From: Bacteroidales bacterium
Lineage (GTDB): Bacteria; Bacteroidota; Bacteroidia; Bacteroidales; UBA932
NCBI GenBank assembly: GCA_017631875.1
Contig: JAGBSL010000038.1
Location: 1 to 29,966 of the forward strand
Direction: 5' to 3'
DNA: 29,966 bases
The notes beneath the pieces are model-generated. The model was not told the origin of the DNA. It did no database searches and saw only the letters and a list, made by a program, of their open reading frames with translations. The stretch's first letter is position 1, and every line of letters begins with the position of its first letter. The position numbers were made by a program, and so were the translations under genes. Positions 15,421 through 24,032 of this stretch are shown here, piece by piece.

Positions 15421-16467
15421 ATGAAGAAGATATTTACAGTAGCGCTACTGACACTTTTCTGCGCATCATCGTTCGGACAGACAAAAAGGATGGCGGTGAC
15501 GGCGCTGTCGGAAAACATGATGCGGGCGGAGCCTGACTACGAGTCGGCACTGGAGACGCAGTCGCTGATGGGAACCATCGTGGAGATCGTCGGCGAAGAG
15601 GGATATTGGAGGCAGGTGGTGACTCCGGAGCCATATACGGCATGGTGCACAAACCTCGGGCTGGTGGAGATGACTCCAGAGCAGATCAATGAGTACAAGG
15701 CCGCGCCTAAATATATATGTACGGCATTCCACAGTGGCGTCTACTGCGAGCCGTCCACCAAGTCGGAGCGCCTGTCGGACCTGTCCATGGGAAACCTGCT
15801 CAGGGTGGCCTTTACAGAAGGCAAGAAGGTCGTACCGTCAATGTCCAAAGGTGCCAAGGGCGAGAAAGGATGGGCGGAGGTGATCCTGCCCGACGGAAGG
15901 AAGGGATGGACGCCGGCAGCGGACCTGGAGTTCTTTGAGGAGTGGGCACAGAAGCCGAAACCGTCGGAAGCCGGGATCATAGCTACCGCAAAGCAGTTCC
16001 TCGGAACGCCGTACCTCTGGGGAGGAGCTTCAAGCAAAGGACTGGACTGCAGCGGCCTTGTAAGGATGACATGGTTCATGAACGGATATCTGCTGCCACG
16101 CAACGCCTCGCAGCAGGTATTCCTCGGTCGTGAGATCATTGTAAAAGCTGACCACAGCATCGGCAAGGACAACGTGAACCTCTACGACGAGATGGTCCTA
16201 AGGATACAGAACCTCAAGCCAGGTGACCTGGTATTCTTCGGCAATCCTGAGACAAGATGGAAGAAGGAATCGATCACCCACGTAGGCATCTACATCGGAA
16301 ACGGAGAAATAATCCACGCCTCACACAAGGTCAGAATCAACTCTCTGATACCAGGAACAAAGAACTATTACGAGAATGCGCACCGCCTTCTGAAGGCACG
16401 CCGTCTGTTTGACTGGAAGGGAGAAGGGCTTACTCCAATCAGCGAAAGCAAGGCATATAACCTTTAA
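15421..16467 (+). CDS. exported NlpC/P60 peptidase with SH3-like domains
   Basis: 348-residue secreted cell-wall hydrolase, likely cleaving gamma-D-Glu-diamino-acid bonds in peptidoglycan stem peptides. A signal peptide (MKKIFTVALLTLFCASSFGQ) is followed by two SH3b-like segments at about 25-85 and 95-170 (YWRQVVTPEPYTAWC; KGWAEVILPDGRKGWTP). The NlpC/P60 domain begins at about 185 with AKQFLGTPYLWGG. The catalytic set is visible: Cys210 in GLDCSGLVRMTWF, His287 in THVGIYIG and His299 in IIHAS. PGDLVFFGN is also typical. It may recycle murein or remodel the wall together with the PBP4-type protein encoded about 1 kb downstream. Confidence 0.93.
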   Translation: MKKIFTVALLTLFCASSFGQTKRMAVTALSENMMRAEPDYESALETQSLMGTIVEIVGEEGYWRQVVTPEPYTAWCTNLGLVEMTPEQINEYKAAPKYICTAFHSGVYCEPSTKSERLSDLSMGNLLRVAFTEGKKVVPSMSKGAKGEKGWAEVILPDGRKGWTPAADLEFFEEWAQKPKPSEAGIIATAKQFLGTPYLWGGASSKGLDCSGLVRMTWFMNGYLLPRNASQQVFLGREIIVKADHSIGKDNVNLYDEMVLRIQNLKPGDLVFFGNPETRWKKESITHVGIYIGNGEIIHASHKVRINSLIPGTKNYYENAHRLLKARRLFDWKGEGLTPISESKAYNL

Positions 16468-16495
16468 TTAATAGAGGAGGATAAAGTTTTTTTAC

Positions 16496-16503
16496 TATCT
16501 TTG
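16496..16503 (+). promoter_or_regulatory. -7 box for the 90-residue protein gene
   Basis: TATCTTTG on the plus strand matches TAnnTTTG and lies 33 nt before the ATG. A clear -33 TTTG is absent; the region has a run of T instead. It indicates that the small gene has its own promoter after the NlpC/P60 stop. Confidence 0.5.
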
Positions 16504-16536
16504 TCCCCGTTATAACAAATTAAATACGTATTTACC

Positions 16537-16809
16537 ATGAACCTTAGAGTTTTTAAGAAAGACATCGAGTATTTCGTTGCTGAGTTCATTGATGACTGCG
16601 CGCTTTTCGTTGCGCTCAACCCACACAAGGACGTAGACGAGATCAGCCAGATAATCGACGAGGCAGTCGAGCTTTACAACAGCCTCAAGCACAAAGCCAA
16701 TCATCCAGAGGGCAACAAGAGAGCATTCTACAGAGATCTCACAAAGGAGATGTTCGAGAAGCTCGACGAACTCTGCGAGAAGCTCAGCGCTGTAGTTTCA
16801 AAGCAGTAA
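16537..16809 (+). CDS. small conserved-looking helical protein of unknown function
   Basis: 90-residue soluble protein with no signal peptide or membrane segment. It is strongly charged and predicted helical throughout (FKKDIEYFVAEFIDDCALF; DLTKEMFEKLDELCEKLSAV), with two short helical hairpins around NPHKDVDE and NHPEGNKRAFYRD. I do not recognise a named family. It has its own -7 box and a strong bidirectional terminator directly after it, so it is expressed as a single gene. Coding character and context make it a real gene; function is unknown. Confidence 0.8.
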   Translation: MNLRVFKKDIEYFVAEFIDDCALFVALNPHKDVDEISQIIDEAVELYNSLKHKANHPEGNKRAFYRDLTKEMFEKLDELCEKLSAVVSKQ

Positions 16810-16817
16810 TATCTAAA

Positions 16818-16863
16818 CACAAAAAAGAAGTCGTGTATTCTGGTACACGACTTCTTTTTTGTG
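16818..16863. terminator. bidirectional intrinsic terminator
   Basis: Perfect 20-bp inverted repeat, arms 16818-16837 and 16844-16863, with a 6-nt loop. The A-run in one arm and T-run in the other supply a U-tract in either direction. It ends both the small helical protein gene (plus) and the exported 163-residue protein gene (minus), which converge here. Confidence 0.92.
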
Positions 16864-16875
16864 CTTATTCAGGAC

Positions 16876-17367
16876 TTAGTCTTCCATGAACCCGTTATAA
16901 GACTCGCGCCACTGCTCGCACACTCTGATTATGAAGGTTATCGCAGTCTCAAGATAGTCGCCAACGAGAGGTGTATCGTCGATATATGTCTCACAAGAAA
17001 GAGACACTTTACCGCTGTCTGACATATAAGCCTTAACGATTTTCTTATCCCTGGTCATCTCATTGCAGGCAGCGAGAGCGCAATAAGTTTCAATAACCGA
17101 ATCCTCTGCCTCCATATCGATAGTCTTGATGCTAGGCATAACGAGCTGAAGATAATCTGGAGAGTCAGCGTCTACAGCAATATACAAATAGTACCCCTGA
17201 GCTTTGAATGATACGTCACCGTCTTCATCAACATACGGCCTGTATCCTTCTTCAGAAAGCCATTCATAAGCAAGGCGGGCTGCCTTAGGCAATGATGAAG
17301 CGTCCTGCGCATTCATATAGCAGAATGCTGCGCACAAAATGGTAAGAGATAGAATAAGCTTCTTCAT
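16876..17367 (-). CDS. exported YbjN-like protein
   Basis: 163-residue protein with a signal peptide (MKKLILSLTILCAAFCYMNA) and no lipobox-type cleavage that I would trust. The mature part, with EWLSEEGYRPYVDEDGDVSFKAQGYYLYIAV, SLSCETYIDD, and a C-terminal helix, resembles the YbjN/type III chaperone-like alpha-beta fold, but the match is by pattern only. The gene has a canonical promoter and shares its upstream region with the divergent PBP4-type gene. Function unknown; periplasmic location is likely. Confidence 0.75.
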   Translation of the reverse strand: MKKLILSLTILCAAFCYMNAQDASSLPKAARLAYEWLSEEGYRPYVDEDGDVSFKAQGYYLYIAVDADSPDYLQLVMPSIKTIDMEAEDSVIETYCALAACNEMTRDKKIVKAYMSDSGKVSLSCETYIDDTPLVGDYLETAITFIIRVCEQWRESYNGFMED

Positions 17368-17393
17368 AGCATCTGTAATTTAAATCATGTGTT

Positions 17394-17425
17394 CAAATTT
17401 ATCATCTAATTTTGTATTTCGCAAA
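17394..17425 (-). promoter_or_regulatory. promoter of the YbjN-like gene
   Basis: On the minus strand, TTTG (17422-17425), a 20-nt spacer and TAAATTTG (17394-17401) match the Bacteroidetes consensus well. The -7 box lies 26 nt before the start codon. Confidence 0.7.
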
Positions 17426-17454
17426 ATTCTAATGTAAAAAACCGTGGTTTATAT

Positions 17455-17462
17455 TAATTTTG
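17455..17462 (+). promoter_or_regulatory. -7 box of the PBP4-type gene
   Basis: TAATTTTG on the plus strand lies 19 nt before the ATG at 17482. There is no good -33 match. It is divergent from the YbjN-like promoter, 53 bp away. Confidence 0.5.
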
Positions 17463-17481
17463 TCCTTGATACTAAGCGATT

Positions 17482-18963
17482 ATGAAAATAATAATATCAA
17501 TAATATGCATGTCACTGTTGTGTACAACAGCAGCAGCGCAACTTAAACCTGAAGCAGAACAGGCACAGGAAGCAATTGAATCAATAATTGCAGACCCGGC
17601 ATTGGAGAATGCTGTGATCGGAATCTACGCCATCAGCGGAGATGGACGCGCAGTTGCTGACATCAACTCCCGCGCCATGATGGTCCCCGCATCAAACATG
17701 AAGCTCATCAGCACAGGAGCGGCCATTCACAAGCTCGGAGCAGACTATAGGTTCGAGACAGCTATCGGTCATGATGGAATCATCGAGGACGGTGTGCTGA
17801 AGGGAAACCTGTATATCATAGGAGGCGGAGATCCTACGCTCGGGTCAAAAGACTCCATCGCCGTGAGCCTGGACAAGGTATTCGCTCAATGGGAAAGCAT
17901 GATACGCCAAGCCGGCATCAAAAAGATTGAGGGCAGGATCATCGGAGACGGCCGCAGCTTCGAGGGAATGATGGAGGAGTCGACATGGCTGTGGAACGAT
18001 ATCGGAACATATTATGGCACAGGCACATCAGGCCTTATGTTTTATGAGAACATGCAGTCGTTTTCCGTTGCGGCGGGAGACGTCGTCGGATCGCCCGTAA
18101 AAATATCACCATCATATCCGCAGACTCCATGGATGGACTTCAGATACAGCTGCACCACCGGCGAAAACGGCACCGGTGACCGCCTGTACATGTACACAAG
18201 CGACCTTGCTCCTGTTGCGGAAATCCGCGGCACATTCGGCCTGGATCGTGGAAAGAAGAGAGTTGACTGTAGCAATAAGTTCCCTGAGTATACATGCGCA
18301 TACTATTTCGTGAACTATCTGAAAAAGAAGGGAGTAGAGTGCGCCTATGGAGCAGGCGACTACAAGCTGGATACAGACTGGGAGTCCAATGGAGATGTGA
18401 AGATTCTCGGCAAGACATATTCCCCTACTCTCGACAGGATAATCTATGAGACGAATCATGCCAGCAACAACCTCTATGCAGAGACACTTCTAAGAGGGCT
18501 TTCGCTTGAGATGACAGGAAGTGCCTGCTATGACTCAGCGTATGTTGCACTTGGCGACATATTCAAGGAGTTGGGAGTTGAGCTCAAAGGAGCAGACATC
18601 CAGGATGGAAGCGGACTGTCAAGACAGAACTATGTATCAGCAGATTTCTTCTGCAGATTCCTCGAAGGCATGATGTCATCGCCTCATTTCGAAGCATACG
18701 CAGCCAGCCTGCCTTCGCCAGGCGGCAACGGTACACTCAGCTATAACATGAAAAGCTATCCGGCAAGCGTTAGAGAGCGCATCCTTGTGAAGAGCGGCTC
18801 GATGAACGGGGTTAGATGCTATAGCGGCTACGTGATTCCTACCGAGGGATGTAAAGAAGAGACCATAATCTTCTCGATTATGGTCAACAACTGTACTTCT
18901 CCGACCTGGAAAGTAAGACCTCTGCTTGACAAGATCATGGGGATCCTCGCAGAGGCCAATTAA
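17482..18963 (+). CDS. dacB: D-alanyl-D-alanine carboxypeptidase/endopeptidase (PBP4 type)
   Basis: 493-residue periplasmic penicillin-binding protein of peptidase family S13, which trims D-Ala from stem peptides or cuts D-Ala-meso-DAP cross-links. Signal peptide MKIIISIICMSLLCTTAAAQ. The three active-site motifs are present: Ser71-Asn-Met-Lys74 (SxxK) in VPASNMKLIST, Ser328-Asn-Asn (SxN) in HASNNLYAE, and Lys437-Ser-Gly (KTG box) in LVKSGSMNG. The long insert between the first two motifs is typical of PBP4. It ends 4 bp before the convergent DUF5723 gene, with no hairpin between them. Confidence 0.93.
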   Translation: MKIIISIICMSLLCTTAAAQLKPEAEQAQEAIESIIADPALENAVIGIYAISGDGRAVADINSRAMMVPASNMKLISTGAAIHKLGADYRFETAIGHDGIIEDGVLKGNLYIIGGGDPTLGSKDSIAVSLDKVFAQWESMIRQAGIKKIEGRIIGDGRSFEGMMEESTWLWNDIGTYYGTGTSGLMFYENMQSFSVAAGDVVGSPVKISPSYPQTPWMDFRYSCTTGENGTGDRLYMYTSDLAPVAEIRGTFGLDRGKKRVDCSNKFPEYTCAYYFVNYLKKKGVECAYGAGDYKLDTDWESNGDVKILGKTYSPTLDRIIYETNHASNNLYAETLLRGLSLEMTGSACYDSAYVALGDIFKELGVELKGADIQDGSGLSRQNYVSADFFCRFLEGMMSSPHFEAYAASLPSPGGNGTLSYNMKSYPASVRERILVKSGSMNGVRCYSGYVIPTEGCKEETIIFSIMVNNCTSPTWKVRPLLDKIMGILAEAN

Positions 18964-18967
18964 ATAT

Positions 18968-20431
18968 CTATCGTCCGTGCTTTGATCCCAATGCAAGGGA
19001 GAGACCGAAATGGAAATTAAGTCTCATTGAAGTCGGAACATAAAGATGCTCATGTCCCTTGTCTACAAGCATCTGAGGCATCTCCATTATACCGTCAAGT
19101 ATAGGAGCCGGTGTCCACTCTCCCGGCAGATAGTCACATCCGAGGCAGAGGTTGAGTCCAGCTTTTGGAGTAAGCTCAAGCAACCATCCGAACGTACCCT
19201 TGGTATTATACATCGAATAGTTCATACCCAGAGCCAGCCACTTGAAAGGCTTTAGATTATATGAGGCTGTGAGTTCCTGTCTGTAATAGCTATGGCTGAA
19301 TCTTCCTGAATAAAGGAGGCCGAAACTCATCCTGTTCCATAAAATCGGAACCTGAAGTCCAGCATATACAGACGGCATTGAAGAGCGGACCAAGCCCTTG
19401 CTCACATCCTCCTGCTTAAGGTTCACAAACTCCTTCTGTGCGGATTCTGCAAGATCCTCCAGAGCAGCCTCAAAGTCCGCATTATCCATTGAAACATCCT
19501 GAAAGCCGACCCAATCCATCTTTCCGGCTGATGAGAATGCAGACAAAGCAGATGAATTGTAGCTGATCATACCTAGATCGGTTACAGCAGCAGAAAGGGA
19601 CAGTCCTTTAAAGAAACCTTTCCTTATGATCTGCCAGTCGACACCGAGATCCACCGATCCACCATAGCCGGCAATGACCTTGTTTGCAAGCATACGGTTG
19701 ATATCAAAACTTACTTCCGGAATAAGTTCCGCATCCGGAAGTGTTACTTCAAGCCCCTGGAGTGCACCATAAACATAGCCTTCTGTCTCAACGGTCCACT
19801 TCTCATGTGATGTAGTGAGACGCACATTCTCAAGGTTAAGCGCCGCATAAGCCAGAGGAGCAATGAAACGCAGTCTTGCACCTACTCTGACTGCCTCAGA
19901 TATATTACGAGACCAGCCAAGGGACGCCTGCACTGAAGCTGAGGCATAGGCATTAAGGTTGGCGATGTTGAAACTTTCGCCAGATGTTCCTGTTCCCTTC
20001 TTCACAAACATAAAGAGATCTCTTGGCACATCCACATCTGCACCGGCACGCACTGACAGGTCGAAAGTCCAGAAGGCCTTGTTCTTATTGTAGAATCCAA
20101 AATTCAAAATATTGGTATATGTATCAGCATCAATGTGAGGATGCTTTGCAAGAGCTCTATCAAACTGCTCAACGGACACATCCTTGTGCAGGAAGGTCAG
20201 AAGTTCACCGTCTGAAGGATACAGGAATGTAGGAACATCCAGGTTGGTTACCGCTCCCACTCCCAGAGTTCCGACAGCTGGTATATGAAGATAATTTGCC
20301 CTTGGGGCGAATGCCGGGTTCATCTTGTTCCTGTTCACGGAATTTTCCATGAAATACGAACCCTTAAGAGCCTGGGCTCCCATAACAAGAGGGAGCAGTA
20401 TCAATGATACAAGTATTATAGTTTTTTTCAT
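18968..20431 (-). CDS. DUF5723-type outer-membrane beta-barrel protein
   Basis: 487-residue protein with a signal peptide (MKKTIILVSLILLPLVMGAQ) followed by SYFMENSVNRNKMNPAFAPRAN-like start (here GSYFMENSVNRNKMNPAF), which I associate with the DUF5723 family. Alternating hydrophobic strands run through the rest, for example FWTFDLSVRAGADVD, ASVQASLGW, LSLSAAVTDLGMI, SFGLLYSGRF and GLSLALG near the end, as in PorV- or OmpP1-like barrels. It begins 5 nt after the stop of the giant lipoprotein gene, so the two are translated from one mRNA. A transport or anchoring role for that lipoprotein is an inference. Confidence 0.82.
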   Translation of the reverse strand: MKKTIILVSLILLPLVMGAQALKGSYFMENSVNRNKMNPAFAPRANYLHIPAVGTLGVGAVTNLDVPTFLYPSDGELLTFLHKDVSVEQFDRALAKHPHIDADTYTNILNFGFYNKNKAFWTFDLSVRAGADVDVPRDLFMFVKKGTGTSGESFNIANLNAYASASVQASLGWSRNISEAVRVGARLRFIAPLAYAALNLENVRLTTSHEKWTVETEGYVYGALQGLEVTLPDAELIPEVSFDINRMLANKVIAGYGGSVDLGVDWQIIRKGFFKGLSLSAAVTDLGMISYNSSALSAFSSAGKMDWVGFQDVSMDNADFEAALEDLAESAQKEFVNLKQEDVSKGLVRSSMPSVYAGLQVPILWNRMSFGLLYSGRFSHSYYRQELTASYNLKPFKWLALGMNYSMYNTKGTFGWLLELTPKAGLNLCLGCDYLPGEWTPAPILDGIMEMPQMLVDKGHEHLYVPTSMRLNFHFGLSLALGSKHGR

Positions 20432-20435
20432 ATCT

Positions 20436-23400
20436 CTACTCCTCCTTTTTAGTCATAAGTTCATTCAGATCAACGCTTACTCCATTTGGAACCAGGGCCT
20501 GTAGCGAAGCCTGCAGGAAGCAATTGTCAGACAAAGGAACACCGGCCACAGTAGCGAAGTTGAATTCCAGTTCGATAGCACTGACTCCGTTGACTTCAAC
20601 ACCGTCCTGCTTCTGGATACCCAGATATAGTTCGGTAATCGCCGGCTCACCATCTGGGGTGCAGCCTTTTATCTTCTGCCATGAGGCTGACTCATCAAGC
20701 GATATCTTGTTGCCGTCCATATCGAGAAGATTTACTTTCATATCAATCTCCAGAGGGAGACTGCTGGTAATGTCTCCAGTGAGTACCAAGTCACCCATAG
20801 CCAGAAGCTGGCCTACTAACGGCGGAAGATCAGGTATCGTGTCTCTGTATGTAACACTGCAACCTTCACCAAATTCAAACGGAACCTCTACCGAATATGC
20901 TGCCTCAACGACATATTCATGTGTAGGCTCAATAACGCAGACTGCAGAAGGATCGGTTCCTGCTTCGATACTGATTGAAAGACTATCAGGGATATTGCTT
21001 AGGTATTCTTTGAGCGGAAGATGTATATGGGTATATCCTGTCGGAACATATACATCCTTATCCTTTTCAAGCGATGAAAGCCAATATCTTGTATATGTTG
21101 TATCTGCAGCCGACAGGGAATGATTGAGGGTCAATTCAGTTTCCCACACAGCTTCCTCGATAGGATTGCCTTCCGAATAAGGTGTGATAACCATCCTGGC
21201 TCCCATAGGAACTCCAACGTTGGTCTTGATATCAGCCGCCAGACTCAATCTTGCAAGGAAATTCTCGATACCGTTTATCTCAAGATTTTCCATTTCAAGA
21301 TATTCCTTGACCTCCGTAAGATCAACTGCAGTCGCAATAGGATCTATCTGGAAATCAACCTTTCCGGACACCTTGGATATCTCTATGTCCTTGATACCAC
21401 CCTCAACCCTGACCTCAAGGGTCTTACCAAGCCACTCGTTGATATCAAGAGCAACATTATCAAGAATCACCTTTCCGTCAACAGTAATTACCTCCTTGAG
21501 TTCCTCAGTGCTCTTAAAATCAATGGAAGAAAGATCAAGCGCTGCGACTCTTATAGGATCAATGGTAATTTTGCCGTCCTTATCAAGTTCACCGCTTACA
21601 GTCAGTACATTGCCTTCCTTCACATTTTCAGAATCAATGACAATCAGATCTGGAAGGCCTATTTCAAATTCCAAGGCAAGCTTGGTAGAACCCAGATCAG
21701 GAAGCTCAGATGCGTCCAGACAAAGATTGAAGAATACATCTTCGAACTCGACACAATCTATGGATACCAGTTCTTCCGGTATGCTCTCCATTGACATGAG
21801 GGCAACCTCAAACTCCTGCTTGACAGCCTTCTCATAAGGGGCATCCATAGCCAATGTTCCCATTGCAATCTCAGGTATATCTGCTACCATACCTATCTTG
21901 CACTCTGGAGATGTGATAGCTTCAACATCAGCCTTCCTTACGACGCTTCCGGCAGGTATGCCTATGCCTCCCGAAACCTTGAAGTCGCCTCCTATATAAT
22001 ACTTTCCGTCCTCTTCATTCTTTTCAGGATTGATCACCAGGCGATCGATCGGAAGCTCGATTCTTGAAGGTATCTGACCGGCAAAGGTAATGGTTCCGGC
22101 AGCCTTGTCATAATTATACTCTGACGGAAGATCCTTGAACTTAAGCATTTCAGGAAAAGAAATCACGACATTTTCCTCTCGGTCTGCTACAATCTGAAGA
22201 TCCGTCTCCGGCATTATTACATCGATTGAAATTACGGGTTCTCCCTTAGGCATGACAGTTACAGTACCGAATTCCTCGATACCAGTCACATCGATAGGCT
22301 CCAAAGACTGACTGAAGTCCAGCTCATAGTCATATCCGGTAATAGTTACTGCATAATCAGCAACGGCAATGGCTGCTTTAACGTCCACATTTACCTTCAG
22401 ATCCTTTGACGCATCTACCGGAATATCTGCACTTGACACAAGTCCTCCTGCTGTCACCACAGCCTCGACACCAATTTCCTTTTCGAGAAGAATACTACCA
22501 TTCTCAGGATCAGGGAGTGTAACACCAAGAATCTTGATGTCCTCATCAAATCCCTTAGATAAATCTACGTCAGAATATGAAAGAACTCCATTTACTGCTC
22601 CTTCAACCTTAAGGCCATCAGGGAAAGTCACATCCAGGGATGTCAATTTCAGGTTGAGTCCTTCAAGCATATTCTCGACATCAATGGACATCGTTATCTT
22701 GGAGTCTTCTGTCAGCACAACCTCGTCTATAGACTGAATCTGATCAGGTAGATCAATAGACTGACTGAACGAGATGGTCTCCTGCGGCATCTCAACCGAG
22801 ATAGGCTTGATTTCGACTTTAGCATCAGCCACCTGGAAATCTACGAACTCTATGCTCATGTACATAGACATTCCTTCTCCATCAGTATTTGCAAGATGCT
22901 TTGTAGTCGTATAGACTTCAGAATATTCCAGAGAACCACCTACTACAACTGCTATATCCTTATCAAGAACCAGTCGACCGTTATCATCTTTCCAATCATT
23001 CTCTGTAAGGGCCAACGACTCTATTTCAAACTCTTTACTCACCTTACCGCCTGCAGCAGGTATATCAAAATCTGCAAGGATTTTTCCGTTACTCGAATTA
23101 TCTGACAAATTGAAAATTTTGCTGACATCCAGAACCAATGATGGCGATATAGTACCTTTGGTAAAGAGCGAATTACGAAGTTCAACGGAAATTTTCACCT
23201 TGGCACCCTCACGCAAATTGATATCCTTGATGGCTGTTATGCCATCTGGCATAGACATATATAAGGACATTTGACATTCTTCCGGACCAAAACCGTCTTG
23301 TATTGTCAGCGGCAGAGCAGTAAGATCACCGGAAGGGTCAACATGAATCTCAAAATCATTCTCGGGAACTTCCGGAAGCGTTGTCGAAAGTCTCGCAAAG

Positions 23401-23972
23401 ACTTCCTCGTGTTCAAACTTATCAAATTTGACTTTAAGAAACTCGTCAGAAAGTCTATATTCGTAAAGACCGGCAGAGGCAGAGAACTCGGTACCGAAGC
23501 CATCGAAAGTCATTTCCGGTATAGGAAACGAACCTCCGATACTTTCCGTAAACTCATACCTGTCTGCAGGAACTGTAAGACTTGAAACGTCCACAGTGTT
23601 AAGATTGAACGAGAATTTTTCCGAGAACGGAACATCAGGGATCTCAATCTGTGCAAGCAGGTTGTTCAATGTATCGGACAGGTCCAGCTTGTCCGACAAT
23701 CCTATTCCATATTCTCCTTCGAAGCCTACAGTAAAATATTTCAGCATCGAAGTGTCTTCGACATTCTTCAACAAAGAATCCTTCACATCCTTGAGCATGA
23801 TCTTACTGGTACTTCCCAACGGGACAGAAAGACCATCCTGGAATACTGTCACATCCAGACTGATCCTGTCTTCGGACAGTTCATACTCCTTATTGACACA
23901 AGAAGATGTCAACAATAAAAACATGGAAGCGACAACAGAAGTTATCGCTCTGATCATCCTTGATTTTTTCAT
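20436..23972 (-). CDS. giant beta-rich lipoprotein of unknown function
   Basis: 1178-residue predicted lipoprotein. The leader ends in LTSSC with Cys25 as the lipidation site. The mature part is acidic, poor in Arg, and rich in beta-strand patterns with short turns. A recurrent unit appears at about 235, 435 and 775: a Pro followed by a hydrophobic-x-hydrophobic start, then a strand, for example MPDGITAIKDINLREGAKV, LPDQIQSIDEVVLTEDSKI and IPEELVSIDCVEFEDV, followed by FPDGL-like strand ends. This suggests tandem immunoglobulin-like or similar beta domains. No named domain is recognised. It lies between radA (60 bp upstream, own promoter) and the DUF5723 barrel, 4 bp downstream, and is likely exposed in the periplasm or on the cell surface. 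Confidence 0.85.
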   Translation of the reverse strand: MKKSRMIRAITSVVASMFLLLTSSCVNKEYELSEDRISLDVTVFQDGLSVPLGSTSKIMLKDVKDSLLKNVEDTSMLKYFTVGFEGEYGIGLSDKLDLSDTLNNLLAQIEIPDVPFSEKFSFNLNTVDVSSLTVPADRYEFTESIGGSFPIPEMTFDGFGTEFSASAGLYEYRLSDEFLKVKFDKFEHEEVFARLSTTLPEVPENDFEIHVDPSGDLTALPLTIQDGFGPEECQMSLYMSMPDGITAIKDINLREGAKVKISVELRNSLFTKGTISPSLVLDVSKIFNLSDNSSNGKILADFDIPAAGGKVSKEFEIESLALTENDWKDDNGRLVLDKDIAVVVGGSLEYSEVYTTTKHLANTDGEGMSMYMSIEFVDFQVADAKVEIKPISVEMPQETISFSQSIDLPDQIQSIDEVVLTEDSKITMSIDVENMLEGLNLKLTSLDVTFPDGLKVEGAVNGVLSYSDVDLSKGFDEDIKILGVTLPDPENGSILLEKEIGVEAVVTAGGLVSSADIPVDASKDLKVNVDVKAAIAVADYAVTITGYDYELDFSQSLEPIDVTGIEEFGTVTVMPKGEPVISIDVIMPETDLQIVADREENVVISFPEMLKFKDLPSEYNYDKAAGTITFAGQIPSRIELPIDRLVINPEKNEEDGKYYIGGDFKVSGGIGIPAGSVVRKADVEAITSPECKIGMVADIPEIAMGTLAMDAPYEKAVKQEFEVALMSMESIPEELVSIDCVEFEDVFFNLCLDASELPDLGSTKLALEFEIGLPDLIVIDSENVKEGNVLTVSGELDKDGKITIDPIRVAALDLSSIDFKSTEELKEVITVDGKVILDNVALDINEWLGKTLEVRVEGGIKDIEISKVSGKVDFQIDPIATAVDLTEVKEYLEMENLEINGIENFLARLSLAADIKTNVGVPMGARMVITPYSEGNPIEEAVWETELTLNHSLSAADTTYTRYWLSSLEKDKDVYVPTGYTHIHLPLKEYLSNIPDSLSISIEAGTDPSAVCVIEPTHEYVVEAAYSVEVPFEFGEGCSVTYRDTIPDLPPLVGQLLAMGDLVLTGDITSSLPLEIDMKVNLLDMDGNKISLDESASWQKIKGCTPDGEPAITELYLGIQKQDGVEVNGVSAIELEFNFATVAGVPLSDNCFLQASLQALVPNGVSVDLNELMTKKEE

Positions 23973-23997
23973 CAGATTAAATTTTCGATTATGGTCG

Positions 23998-24027
23998 CAA
24001 ATTTATAAATTTCTCCTTGAGTCCAAA
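23998..24027 (-). promoter_or_regulatory. promoter of the lipoprotein-DUF5723 pair
   Basis: On the minus strand, TTTG (24024-24027), an 18-nt spacer and TAAATTTG (23998-24005) lie 25 nt before the lipoprotein start. They sit directly after the radA stop, so the pair has its own promoter even though radA reads toward it. Confidence 0.62.
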
Positions 24028-24032
24028 ACATT

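Noticed and set aside
20524..21837. Several 200-codon frames opposite the giant lipoprotein
   Set aside because: They overlap each other in different frames and mirror the repetitive coding strand; the lipoprotein has a signal peptide, promoter and continuous frame.
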